A stretch of DNA of 64,000 nucleotides from assembly GCF_009017415.1 (NCBI RefSeq), contig NC_092408.1:1-64000 (forward strand). Reading direction: 5' to 3'. Shown here one piece after another: positions 25,222 through 37,243 of the stretch (positions within the stretch are counted from its first letter, which is position 1; every line of letters begins with the position of its first letter). The DNA is from Aspergillus flavus (lineage: Eukaryota; Ascomycota; Eurotiomycetes; Eurotiales; Aspergillaceae). A program made the translations under genes and the position numbers. The notes under the pieces are model-generated. The model was not told where the DNA came from and did no database searches. It saw only the letters and a program-made list of their open reading frames with translations.

Positions 25222-25786
25222 CCCGTTGTTTTGCGCTTCAACGGTACAATATCCTTGACATCACGTTGCCCATTTGAACGCCGACAATGGCAGACTGTAT
25301 AGGAGTGTACTTTATAGCGATCGGAATTCACATCTTGGGAGATAAAATCAGGCCTTGCCGTCACTATCATCCCTCATGACTATTATGACCCATACATTGG
25401 GACTGTCAGTGTCTCTGTTTCTAAATTGTTGCCGTAACCTTTTTTCCTTGACTTATCGTTACAAGGCTCGGAGCCATCAAGCTAATATCGAACGGTGACG
25501 CAGTATTGTATCCTCACTCCACCCGAGAATAACATGGCAAGCATTAGCTAGTGGAAATAGCCCATTCTATTGGCATCAGGTCGGGTCCTGTGGAGATGCC
25601 GCTCAACTCTTCCAGTTATCCGTGTCCAACCTATTGCCTTCTACATTAATCATCGATCAGAGATACTAGAAAGGTATACTCCGTTAAAAACTAGCTATGA
25701 ACCAGCCCGAAATGTAATTATCCCACGCTTAGTCTCTGCTCTATAGAATCTTCCTTTGATTAATCATTAATCGATACCTATACATC
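25222..25786. other. Intergenic, 3' ends of two convergent genes
   Basis: The 565-base gap lies between the convergent GH79 and membrane-protein genes. No coding frame, repeat or RNA gene is recognised. The right part is AT-rich, as expected of 3' regions. Confidence 0.5.
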
Positions 25787-26705
25787 CTATCTCCTTGTCG
25801 AATCCTTAGCCCCGGCTGAGTCCAGCTCCGATACCGGGACGGGGTATTGGCCCAACTCTGTGGGTGGTGCCGCAGGGACAGGAGCATAACCATGACCATG
25901 CTGGTAATTGTACCCCATTACGTTTGGTGGGCCGGCAGCAGCAAGACTCGCCTTCAAGCCCTCCAGCTCTCGCATCGAAGCAGACCTCTGTTTCCGCTCC
26001 CATGCACCCCAGATCAATGCCGAGCCGGCGATCAGACCTAGAGGAATACCCAAACCTAAGCCGATGGCGAGTCGTGCCGACTGATCGTTATGATCGCCCG
26101 GGGTATCTCCTGAAGCATCGCTGCTACTGTTCCCCGAGGACGATGAGCCTAGTGAAGAACTGCTGCTCGTACTGCTCTTAGTGTAGTTGGCTAGCGCTGC
26201 AACACCAGGCATCACTGTTCCGATGGGGACGGTAAAGGCACGGTCGACGGCACATTCAATCGAGGTGTTGTCGATGCTCACAACATTTCCACAACAATAT
26301 TGGTCATCGATCGCATTGACCACCCGGTAGCCGGTACCCTGGTTCCAGCGCGCTACAGGTTCAAGTGGTTTTAGCATAGCCATTGCATTACGATTGTCGA
26401 TAGAGGTTATCGAGTTGGAACGTACCACATGGCTCCGCACTACTACACGCACCACCCCAATTTTGGTCTGTGCAGCTACCTCTTGACATGACCGGATGAT
26501 TCCCTTGGCTCTGGAGGTAGCAGAGGCCGTTCGAGAGACATATGTCGTTCTTGTTGCAGCAGGTGGTGATTTCGGCGCTCGTATTGCAGGGAACATCGGC
26601 CGTCGCGATGTTGCCGTTGACGAAGTAGCAGGTCGCATCGGAGTTCACCGCTACCGATGTTGTGACCAACGCTAGGAAGGGTAGAAAACGGAACATGGTG
26701 GTCAT
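25787..26705 (-). CDS. Single-pass membrane protein with Cys-rich ectodomain
   Basis: Two exons (26705-26426 and 26352-25787) encode 281 residues. The ATG at 26705 gives a good signal peptide (FLPFLALVTTSVA); an earlier in-frame Met at 26747 would put charged residues before it. The ectodomain has about a dozen cysteines, including ITTCCNKNDICLSNGLCY and DDQYCCG. A Ser-rich, probably O-glycosylated stalk follows at about 150-180, then one membrane helix at about 187-209 (AIGLGLGIPLGLIAGSALIW) and a basic, Pro/Tyr-rich cytosolic tail. This plan is common among fungal cell-surface sensors and unnamed plasma-membrane proteins. I do not recognise a named family; it is not a WSC domain. Confidence 0.8.
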
Positions 26706-29700
26706 GATTTGTGTTTTGTTTTCCTTTTGGCTGGGTTTCTTCATCAAGAAAACCTCTTGCCGTGCACGAAGCCCAAGTCAGTGCATACCGGGTGGAAACG
26801 ACACGGATGTCACATTGGGTAAGAGAAGAAGAAGAATGGGGGTGGGGAAGACAAGGGGATTATTCTCATTTTCATACAGCTCGCTAATTCATCTCACGCC
26901 TCATTACAGCATGCAGCTAACCAGCACTAAATCCTTCAGGATACGCATTGGGCAGTTCTGGTCCTGAAGCGGAACAAAACGAGGAAGAGCTCGTGTCTTG
27001 CAAAAAGGGCGTTCAAATCGGATCTTTGGTCTGATTTGCTGGTTGGGCATGGCTCATGAGTCGGTTTCTCCTGGACTTCCGCCAATGATCATTCTACTCA
27101 TTTTACTGATTCGAGGCTGAACAGATTGCGATCGACCAAAATCTCACCCTTCCAGCCCTGAGCCTTGCACCGCCTTGAGAACTGACTAGTAAATTCCCTG
27201 AGTTGGGCCGTAGTGAGGAAAATCTTACCTTATTGTGTATTAGCACTGGAACGGCCTTCTTGGCGGTGGGCCTTCAACCCCAGCCCTGACGGTGACAAAT
27301 CCCGATAGCAATCTTAGAAGTGAGAATCCATTCTGGCAGTCCGGAAGTTGGAGTAATTCTTGAGTTTAGCTGATATGCGTGTTGCTAAAGGAATTCCTTC
27401 TATTTAAGCCGATATCCAATGCACGTACCGGCTTTCTGGGCGGAGACAATGGTGCGTAAAAAGTCAATCATCACTGCCGGTGCAGATATATTTTCAAGCT
27501 TAGTTGGGTTCATGCGGAGTAGCATCAATGTCGACAGGGAGATCTATAAATTGTATTCCTAAATTGCCGTATTTCGCACAATGTCCCAAGAGTACCCCAT
27601 GTGCGGCTTAAACCATCGCGGATCACAAAGTTTATATATAAAGACATTCTACCAGCAGAGAGGAATCGTAGCTATGGTGAAATGAGAAACGTAAGGCTGA
27701 ACACCTCCAAACCCCGCACCTTGAGCGAGACAGCCCATAAGCGATTAGACTACTTCCACAGCCGAAGAAGCCCTGGAATACGGAATCCTTCCTCTTTGTG
27801 AGGTATGGGACCAAATATATCATATGCCATTGACGAATTCATAATCTTTTGGCCGTCCATCGCTAGTGTTCCACCAAGAAATGCTCACCGATCCCACCGC
27901 ACTTAGCCTCTGGATTAGCATGAAAGTAAACTATAGAGTAAAATAGCTAAAGATTGGGAATGGAGCTGGAATGAATATAACATAGAATGTGAAAACTTAT
28001 ATTTCGCAACGTCCAATGTGTACTAAATCTAGGAGGGGATTGAAATGCAGAGTGTGTGGACTTTTATCTCTTCAGTCTTGCGACTTCTCTCCCGGAGAAT
28101 AAATCCGAGAGACGCGAATCCCGATTGCACGAGATCAGGACATCTCCATTCTAGACTGCTTCCCGAAATAGCGAGTGTATCTTACAAAAGACGCCTGCGG
28201 AGGAGGCTGAGCAAGTTTGCAGAAGAATGCGCCCCAATCTGGCCTAATAACGCCCACGTTGAATTCGTTAAGAATGAAGAGAAACACTCACGTCTTTCTG
28301 AGCCTAACTATATTAGTTGCGAGTCTCAGATGGTGATAGAATTTGTGGAATCAAGTTGGGGCCGCTGGACTTGTAGACTAGGTGGAGAATGCAGCCTCCA
28401 TTGGTGCACCAATGGTATTTAATAATTGTGCATTTCTTCTGCCCAGAAGGGGTCCGTTTAAACCTTCTCTCGGGTTGCAGCCTGTTTAGTGAAAAGACTT
28501 CCGCTATTTTATTAGTTCGGGGGATTCGGAGAGAGTGAGTGCCAGGTGGATGCCAGTATTATACTAGATAGGGTTAGCCGAGCTGGAACGCTAATTGATT
28601 AGAGGGAGCAATGGCAATTCGGTACATGGCAAGGGGTCTGAGCAAGGATCTAATGGCCTCAAAGGATGGAGGGTGACGAATAACTACATACTCCAGATCC
28701 CCGCTTAATTTTCCCTACCGTACCTCCAGACATTTTCGGGCACCAACGGTTGGGGCAACAAGAATAGTCTGGCGTACATCCGTTGACGGATCACATACTG
28801 TCGACGGGAGATGCTGCCACAGACACTGTAGCCCACCTAGAGGCTTGTTTATAGAGTTTTGCGGGAGCCAAGTTCCTTGATTGTAGTGCTTATATGGATG
28901 AAGCTTCGACAGGCCAATTTGTAAAGCGTTAGTCCCCTAGTGAAAATAGCTAGCCCAGCGCAGCTAGAGAAAATATAGCTAGAGCCATTTGCACACTTGG
29001 CGCCGCAACCTCTCGCCCTCTCGGTGAGTCTCCAGACTGGAGGCATCTACCGCCCATATCAGACTACTGTGACCTCGATCCTGACCGTAACAGAGTTTGC
29101 CCATGACTTCATGAATTCTTGCAGCTATTCTCTGATCTATGAGTGCAAGTCGCCTGTTTGCACTTCCGAAATGATGGAATCATAATCTCCTTTACAAGTC
29201 CATTCATCATTTAACCAAATTCATTGGCTATAAGGCGATCTTTCCTGTTTTAGTTGTCTGTTTATCGGGTAGTGAGCAAGAGGAGCTCAAGGTGAGAGTT
29301 GAATGGTCAAAGTGGAAGTCCAGGGTTTGCCGCCCCAGAATCGCGTGGAAGACAGACTGAAAGGTTCCTCATACCAGTTCCAATATCGGTTCAGGCGAAG
29401 ACGATCGTATATTGACCCATAAGTGCAATACTCGAAGGAGTGGATTGTGGTCCCCGCTGTGGGATCTTTACAATCCGTACCGAAATCTTCATTATCCAGA
29501 GTTCAAAAGTAATTTATTTGTGACTAGAGTACACAATGACCCTTTGGCTATGAATCAAATGCCTTCGCCGATGAGAGAGAGTGCCTCGTTTCTGGCAGTC
29601 CGTAAGTTGGCCGAGCCCTTGAGTTTACCTCATACATATTGTCCGAGTATTTAATACCCATATAGGCATTTTAGGCAGAGAAAACAGTGCGTAAACGGTC

Positions 29701-30284
29701 GATCGTTATTCTTAATAGAGATATATATTTAAGCTTAGCTGCGTTTCAATAGAGTGTATCAATCAATACTGTTATACAAAGCAATAGATAGTCTTTTTAA
29801 AATTGACTTATCTCATACACTCTCCCAAGAGTACCTCGACCTGGCCACACGAGGCTGCGGTGAAGTGAGTAAAGCACAGTTGGAGGCCAGCAGAATCTGC
29901 TCTATAGTCAACATTGCAAGCTGTAACGCACATTGAATTATTATAAAATCCAAAAAGGAAAAAAGCGCGAGGGGCTAGGAGTGAGTGGGATACTTTGTAA
30001 GGTGCTGTGATACGTCGGTAATACAACAGGACTTTTGACAAGAAACTCTGCGAGAAACAATATAATCAAAGAATTGCACGGTAATTATTACAATATGGTA
30101 GTTCTTCAGAACAAATGCAAAACAGGTAAACAATGGGCTAGCATGATATCCTGCGTGGGAAGGGTTAGAATGCCTCAGTGGTATCCCAGAGAGATCTGCG
30201 AAACGATAATGTTGACCCTGTAAATTGAAAGCGATGCCTGGATGTATAATCCGTTGTCTGAACGACCATTCGCCATCGTCATAA
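26706..30284. other. Gene-poor stretch containing a decayed duplication
   Basis: About 3.6 kb without an intact gene. Two diverged copies of one segment are listed separately (27330-27870 and 29594-30430). One plus-strand frame of 125 codons at 28045-28422 has no recognisable feature and is not claimed as a gene. Confidence 0.55.
27330..27870. repeat. Diverged duplicate copy A, with a relic of the SGNH gene 3' end
   Basis: The left part (from CTGGCAGTCCGGAAGTTGG) matches the sequence from 29594 with many changes. The right part from 27731, starting CAGCCCATAAGCGATT, matches the last exon of the SGNH/FG-GAP gene from about 30287 at roughly 80 percent by eye. The spacing between the two matching parts is shorter here, so the copy has lost DNA. 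It is a dead partial copy of the neighbouring gene end and its downstream flank. Confidence 0.65.
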
Positions 30285-30430
30285 TCAGCCCATAAGCGAT
30301 TGGACTACTTCCGCAGCTGAAGAAGCCTTGGAATAAGGAGTTCCTTCCTCTTCGTGAGGTAATGGACGACCAGAGATGCCATTAGGGAAGTCATAGTCTT
30401 TTGGCCACCCATCTTTCCTGCCGCAGACCT
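29594..30430. repeat. Duplicate copy B, flank and last exon of the SGNH/FG-GAP gene
   Basis: This is the intact partner of copy A at 27330-27870. It starts CTGGCAGTCCGTAAGTTGG and runs through the 3' flank into the last exon of the gene that ends at 30285. The offset between copies grows from about 2.26 to 2.56 kb, showing deletions in copy A. Confidence 0.6.
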
Positions 30431-33400
30431 CTTTGACAGCCGCATACATGCACTAAACAAGTCCGTTAGTAATCTGGCTGTTCGAAAAGGACGAAGAAAG
30501 ATCAGGCCATACCACATCCCACAAAAGCCCAGAGCCACAGTCTTCTTCGACGCCGTACTCTGCAAGATCACACACCGGCAGGTTCCACCGCATCATTTGC
30601 CATGCAGGGATGTCAGTACCAGACGTTTGGGGAACCCAGCTGAAGTATGAATCCGTGTTGACCTTGGACTGCCACTCATTTGTCGTTCGTTGAACAAGGT
30701 AGGAAGATCGCGCAACATCGTATCCGTTGAAGCCGTAGTCATCTGGCAATTTGTCCATACCCTTGGGGACATGGTCATTGGACCCTAGACGATACTGTTG
30801 AGAGTCAGCATTTATACGTTTGTATCAGTGTCGCCTGATGGAGGAGCTCCTACAAAGAAAAACGCCGTGCCATCTGGATTGCACCATTTCCTATCGGTGG
30901 TGTCTGTGTTCTCGCTCATGTCTCCGTTCTTGTCGCAGGGGTGGTATTTCCGCCCGTCAGAGCTTCGGATTGAGTTGTTGTCTATCTTGACAATAAAGTA
31001 CAGGTCCTTTTCCCACAGCATGTTGATCAGTGGGGCGACAACATACTTAACAAGCCCATCCTTCTCCGGAACCATGGAATACTTCCTCGTCTCCTCATCC
31101 GTCGGCGCGACAACACTTTTATGGGAGGCAAAGTTCCCCGTGTTGAGGATGCGCGGGAGGGCAGTAGGGCTGGTTACCCAATTGGGATCGGTGGGGGGCT
31201 TCTTGAAAAATAGACTGTTATAGAAGGTGTCCAAGCTCTTGGTCATAGCATCGTGCATCGCCGCTGACTTCCTTCCAAGATCTGCATATGTGTTAAACTT
31301 CAGGTCGGCTGGAGTTGGTCCACCCAGTGCGGCCACGGCGCCGGCTCCAATGGTCATCGCGCCTGCGGCGACACCTGCCATCGGTGTCAAAAAGAAAGCA
31401 CCCATGATACTGGCAAATCCTGCGCCAATAGTCATTCCCGCGTCTTCTCCAAACTCGATGTTGTCATCCCCCTTGTGTGAGTACCGGAGAACTAGGCCTG
31501 CGTTTTCGAAACCTGCATTCGTCCAGATTTCGGCCATCATACTATACATAACCTTCAGGTATTGCGCCAGGTTATGTACCGCAGTCAGAGCCTGGACCCG
31601 GTACATTCGACCCTGCTTGCAAGGATCAACATCTTCGAGATGTTTCACCTCGCAATCCGCACGGACACTGGGGTATGCAGATTAGCAACAGTAATGATCT
31701 GGGGCCAAGGAGCAACCAACTTTACACATTCCCACGAGTAAGGAGCAGGAACCTCTTCTCTGCTTCCGTTGTACTTCGCGAGAGCGTTGGCCAGCCCACC
31801 GGGCCACTTAAAGGGATTTTCAGGATCCAGATTGAGGTCCGGATTGAGGGAAAGCTTTTGGTACCAACCAGCACTAGTTAAACCCCTGGAGTCAGCTTGC
31901 CAGAAATTGAGAAAGGCAAAGGTTAAAAAAAGCGAGGTTCTGGCCCCAGACATACGTAGTAGTTACCCAGTTACCCATGTCATTTTTGTTCCAGAGGGCT
32001 TTATCGAGTTCATCGAGGTGATTGCAGACGGATTCCATGCGATCTTTATCATTCAATGGCCAATGCTCACTAGAAAGTCTTATCAGCTCTGGGGTCAACT
32101 CGCGAGGTGTGCGAGCCATAACATACTAGTAGCCATCAGGAGCTTCGCCAATGGGGACTCCCGTGGCAGTCGGACTGACAGGAGGTGTGCCTGTAGGCGT
32201 GGGTTGACCAGGCGCGGTGTATGGTGGGAGGTCAGGGTCTATTGATGGGTCGACGTCATCTACAGCAGTGCTATCACTTCCTGGACAGGTATTGAACCAG
32301 GTATACGCCTGAACCCTTTAATATCCAAATTCACAGTGTGCAACGAATACCAGGGCGCAGGGGAACTCACGATGTTGCTTCTGGGGATAACATTGTGCAT
32401 ATCAGCACGGCCCAGTCCTCCGAGGTTGGGGAAGTATAAATTAGCCTGCACCAATCATCAGCCGATTTTACCACAATTCGTCAACGTTGTGCTTACTCCG
32501 CGATCTGACCCTTGATATCGAGGGCCATCAAGTAGTTCCCACTTATAGCTGGAGCCTGCGGTAGGGATTGCGCCTTTATTGATCCAGACCTTGGTGTTAC
32601 CATTGAATTTATCAACCCAGAGAAAGTCGACGAGGCCATCACCTGGAGCTGAGTAAGTTGGGAGACTTTATGACCAGAGTGAGAATCCATCAAGAGGCAT
32701 ACCATCCACATCGGCCCAAACATGGTTGGCACGATCGTATCCGTGGGTGCGTTTGACTTGGCTCTTGTACTCAAACTTGTTCTCGCCTTTGTTCAACCAT
32801 CCAACTGTTCGTCCGTTAGGTCTGGCCAGCCAGAGTTAGTATGGTAATTCTTATAGTAACTGTCGTGGATTACTCACTCCATGCAGAGGTAATCTGCGCG
32901 TCCGTCGCCACTAACTTGGTCAGCCTCATATTATCCAAAGTAGCGTGGGAAGCACCAACTCAAGATCAGCCATCCGCACACCAATGTCGCGATACCCAAC
33001 CCCCCATCCTTCGGTACATTTGACATCCCCAGTGACGACTCCCCTGTAATCCAAAAAGCCACTGCTGGTGTCCTCGTTCCAGTGGTTGATCCAAACTTCA
33101 GCGGCACCCGTCTCACGATTCACGGCCCAAACATCGCACTGTAGATCATCAATCAGAGGCTATGTTTAGGAGAAATGGAGGTGATGTTTATCGGTACGCA
33201 CCTTGCCGTCACCATTGAAGTCTGCTAGGTGAATGCCTTTGCGCTCCCTACCCAGGTCGAATATCTGTGGTCCCTCGGGCACCCAAGTTGGAGGCTTATG
33301 GATGTTGCCATAGAGCAAGGCCCGACCGGTTGGGGAGATCCAGATCTGAAGAGGACAGGCCATCAATGAATAAACTTGCGTATTGATAGTCATATTATCA

Positions 33401-35531
33401 AGAGAAGCAAAACCAAACTTACATAGTCATCGGCACCGGTGCCACGCCAGTCGCAGTAGAAGTCACCATCTCCTGTTTAATCATGTCAGCCACGTCAACC
33501 GTATATAATGTTTGTTTCACTTCGTTCCGCTGCGCAATCAAAGGGACAATTGGGATAGAAGTCCTTACCCTTGAGCGTTGTTCCTCCTTTTCCAATGTTT
33601 TTCCACACGGCCGTATGGTGGTTATAACTTTTGCCATTCTCCAAAGACTCAACATATACGTAGTCAGCACCGCCGTGTGGATAGACTTGACCGAATTTGA
33701 TCCTATCCCTAGCACCCTTGACACCCATTCCTGCATGAGTAACGCCAATCCGCCGCCAATCGGGGGCCAGACTGCCCTTTCCTGTACCACGCTGGTTGAT
33801 ATACGTGGTGACCTTGCCCTCGTCATCAAGCCACAGCCAGTCGGAACGGAAATCACCATTGATATCGACCAGACGAACGCCGGCAATGTCACCCATGCCT
33901 TTACCGGTGAACACGGTCCCAAGGTCCTGCCAATACCCATTAAACTCTTTTGTTGGGGCATCTTTCTGCCCCCCGTTTCTCCAACACTGGATGTCACCAT
34001 TCCCCTTCACGAGACAGTAATCAATACGGCCATCGCCGTCAATGTCACCCAGTCGGACGTTGGCTTGAGCTAAGCCCCCGCCAGGCGCTTCTCTGACCAG
34101 GCCGATGTACTTGAATTGGGGAGGATTCCCGCCTTGATTGATTGATGCATACATTGCACCCTCCCTGCTAATGCAGATGAAGTCGTCGAGTCCATCGTTG
34201 TTTAGATCGCCCCAACGTACACCTGTTGCTTCTATTAAAACCGCGACCCAAGAAAAGGATGTTTTGAAATTAGCACTCACCGCGCGCAAGACAGTTGTCT
34301 TTGACATCAATTGCCACACGTTTACCGAAGTTGCCATTGTTGTTATTCAGGTACATCCAAGTACCCACTCCATCCTCTGTCCAAACGAGCTCATCCAGGG
34401 CCCCTTCACGGTGGGCACCTCCCAGGTTGACTAGCTGCGCGTAATTGATGCCCCCATAGGTGTCATCCTTGGAGTCGCTGGACCCAATCTGCATAATACG
34501 GCCCATACTCTGGGAGTTATGCTTGTAGTCGCCATCGTCCCAGCCGCTGCCGCGTTGCGTCTGGATCTTGCCACCGTCATTACCAGAACCGAACTTCTTC
34601 TCACAGGTGGTATAAGCCCAATCGCTCTCACCGATATCTTTGGGCTTCGACAGAAATTTCGCTGATTCCGCTTCCTGAATGGCGGCCCACCAAACTGAGG
34701 CCATTTTCTTATATCCAAAATCAGTTGGATGAGTCCCATCGACCAGCTCGCTGACCTTGATAAAATCACTCATCTCAGCTAGGACGATCTTATCGCCATT
34801 CTTTCGGCGAGCAGCTGCGATATTGCGGTATTGCTCATTGATCTTCAAGACATTGGCCTGAGCCTTGGGGTCTGCGTTGGATAACAACGTGGATAGAATG
34901 ATGGTCGTTCCAGGAATACCTTCATACAGACGAGTGAGCAACACATTCATCCGCTCCCCCGCCCTATCGACGTCCACGCCTCTCACGGCATCGTTGGTGC
35001 CAGCACTGTCAAACGGACAATCAGTAATCGCAAGGCACAGAATGAGATATCATCAGGCATTCTTACTTGATCAAAATCAGATTCGGGGCTTTTGGGATTG
35101 TCTTCTCGGCTTCTTTGGCGACCTCATCGATGATCCATCCACTCCATCCCTCGTTATCCTAGAGATTCGGGCTGTCAACTTCATCCAGAGAACCATCTCT
35201 ATGATATGCTTACGTTGTCTCTCATTGTTCCACTTTTGAGAGACCCCACCATGTTCACCTCCCATCCAGCATGGCGAAGCTGTTCACGTATCCATATACG
35301 GTATCCATTCTTATCACTTGACTTCAGCCCGGTCGTGATGGAAGCCCCAAGGGGCATAATACGGAGCGCAAAGGGCTTGGCATCACGAGCTTCCAAGCCG
35401 GGGACACCGTCAACCAATGTCGATGTTTGTTGCTGCTCGGTAGGTGAAGGTAGGGCTAGAGTACAAGCGAGCAACGCGAGACCGATGATGCAAAGATGCA
35501 CCATGTGATGCATGCCGCGATCGACCCTCAT
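30285..35531 (-). CDS. Large secreted SGNH hydrolase with FG-GAP repeats and unknown C-terminal region
   Basis: Seventeen exons: 35531-35214, 35158-35067, 35005-34281, 34231-33569, 33472-33423, 33345-33202, 33138-32960, 32910-32878, 32821-32703, 32648-32497, 32445-32371, 32308-32127, 32069-31956, 31885-31721, 31667-30854, 30794-30513, 30452-30285. Phase holds throughout, giving 1,424 residues. A signal peptide (about 1-27) leads into an SGNH/CE3-like esterase with GASITTG (Ser64), AGTNDAV (Asn141) and DGTHPTDFGY (Asp226, His229). Next come FG-GAP/VCBS beta-propeller repeats to about 840 (GDLNNDGLDDF, GDIDGDGRIDY, ADFNGDGKCDVW). A Pro/Thr linker follows. The last 500 residues are unknown and include a Gly/Ala-rich hydrophobic segment (GAGFASIMGAFFLTPMAG, then AAGAMTIGAGAVAALGG). 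It probably deacetylates or cleaves an ester in an extracellular polymer; the tail may bind or insert into a membrane. Confidence 0.85.
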
Positions 35532-37243
35532 GATGAATGAGGCATGAAGCTTTTGGAAGTAGAAAGCCAAGGGAGACTTCTTGTGCTCCGAAGACTCTGT
35601 CTTTTATAGCCCTGGAGTACATCCAGCGTTCACATGATTAGGGGATCAGGATGGAGTGCCAAGTGCCAAGTGCCACTGGCGTATTCCATCTAATCAAACC
35701 AGATGTAGAAGCACCACACTGGCCACTTCAGGTCTTCATATTCCGCTAGTCCCTAGCGGGTATTGCCGCAACGTGGGACCGTCGGTAATCAGGATCCAGG
35801 ACTATATCAAGAAAGGTAATATCAAGACTTGGCGGTGCCTGGTGAGGCTGACCTCATGATCAAGTAGCCATCATCCTTGGGGTCAATGATTTGCCGGATG
35901 CAACCTCGGCAAAAACACCGTAGAAGCCCCATAGAAGCTTGATGTAGTGCTAAGTGAAAGGTTCTACAGTAGAGCCCACTGCTGTCGCCTTTCACCGCAT
36001 CTTGTATGCTGATCAAACGAAAGTGGTTGAACCACGTTGTCTGCTGCCCATGTCACCTCGTTGCAACAAAGGTTGTGAACACTGAAGATCCGCCACAATG
36101 GTGCGCTACTAGTCAGGGGTTTTGGTGGGGACAGCGCGTATATGTCGACTTGGCCTATTGTTCATATTCGTTAAAGTGGACGGAAGGAGAAAATGTAGAA
36201 AATCGCCCCCAAAGATTGCAAGACATGGTGTGGGTCAGAACCAACGAACTAACGGACCCTCTTCCACTTGATGGTGCCGTGATTTGTGGGCCCTGAAATG
36301 AGGGTTGCAGCCAAGTCATTTAGTTGAATGGGGCCTTGGAAGAAACCTTTTGTACGAGAGAGCCTAGTTCCCTAAGTTTCTGTTTCCACCATGAAGATTT
36401 CAAATAACCGAACATTATGACGGGATCAGTCATTTGTCCTGTTCCATAATGTTGGTAGAAGTGGCAAAACTAAGCCGACAGAGATACCAGTGTTCACACG
36501 ATAAAATATAGCTCGACAATTCGACGGGCTTAACCTTTGACTTGGGCTACTCATACTAAAAGGCAAACGCTCAGAGACCTCTTCATGGAACCAGATTGCA
36601 TAGATCGGGAAGGGTTAGTCGGGTCACGCACCTCGCAGAAACACTTGGGAGTGCCCCGATCGGTCACATTGACTAACGTGCGAGATACTAGCTTTTAGCT
36701 GGATATGGCTTTTGAGAAAGCCAATATATCTTAACACTTTGAGTGGGTTGGAGTTATGGGGAGAGACTTGGATATCCTTCGGCAAATTTGGGGTATCTAG
36801 TGTGGAAGGAGACAGACAGTAAGTTTGATGAACAGCACCTTCAAGCAGATGCGATACCTGATTGAAGAGGATTTCTAAGGTCCCAATGCCCTATATGTGC
36901 TTTGTTCTCGTTTCATCCTTTCCACTATGCCTCGAGAAGAGCGACACATATATACAGAAATGTATTCATGACACCGGCGCCTTCCATCACGAAGTAGGGA
37001 ACATCATGCTTGCGACTCATTTGATCTCTGACATGGCCAGATCGGATGAGTTGATTTCTAGATGCTCTCAAGCCATAGTGGCTATGTATGTCTCCAGCTG
37101 CTAGATTGAGCACCCATAGTAGACCTGCTGTGAGCATGCGTTATTAGTGATGTTGGTATAAATCAACAATCTTGAACGATGCAGTCTAACTGCACGTATA
37201 CTAGAATTTCTAACGTCAGCAGGCTCTTTATCAAAATGAGTTA
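35532..37243. other. Intergenic, no gene recognised
   Basis: About 1.7 kb between the SGNH gene promoter and the 3' end of the HET gene. Short frames of 60-96 codons occur on both strands without motif or splice support. The first few hundred bases left of 35900 should contain the SGNH gene promoter. Confidence 0.55.

Noticed and set aside
28045..28422. Plus-strand frame of 125 codons
   Set aside because: No recognisable domain, signal peptide or splice support, in a region of decayed repeats; not enough to call a gene.
30795..30817. A 23-base intron near the 3' end of the SGNH gene
   Set aside because: This is too short to splice. The in-frame GTAGGA donor after 30854 gives a 59-base intron with a CTGAC branch site and the same phase.
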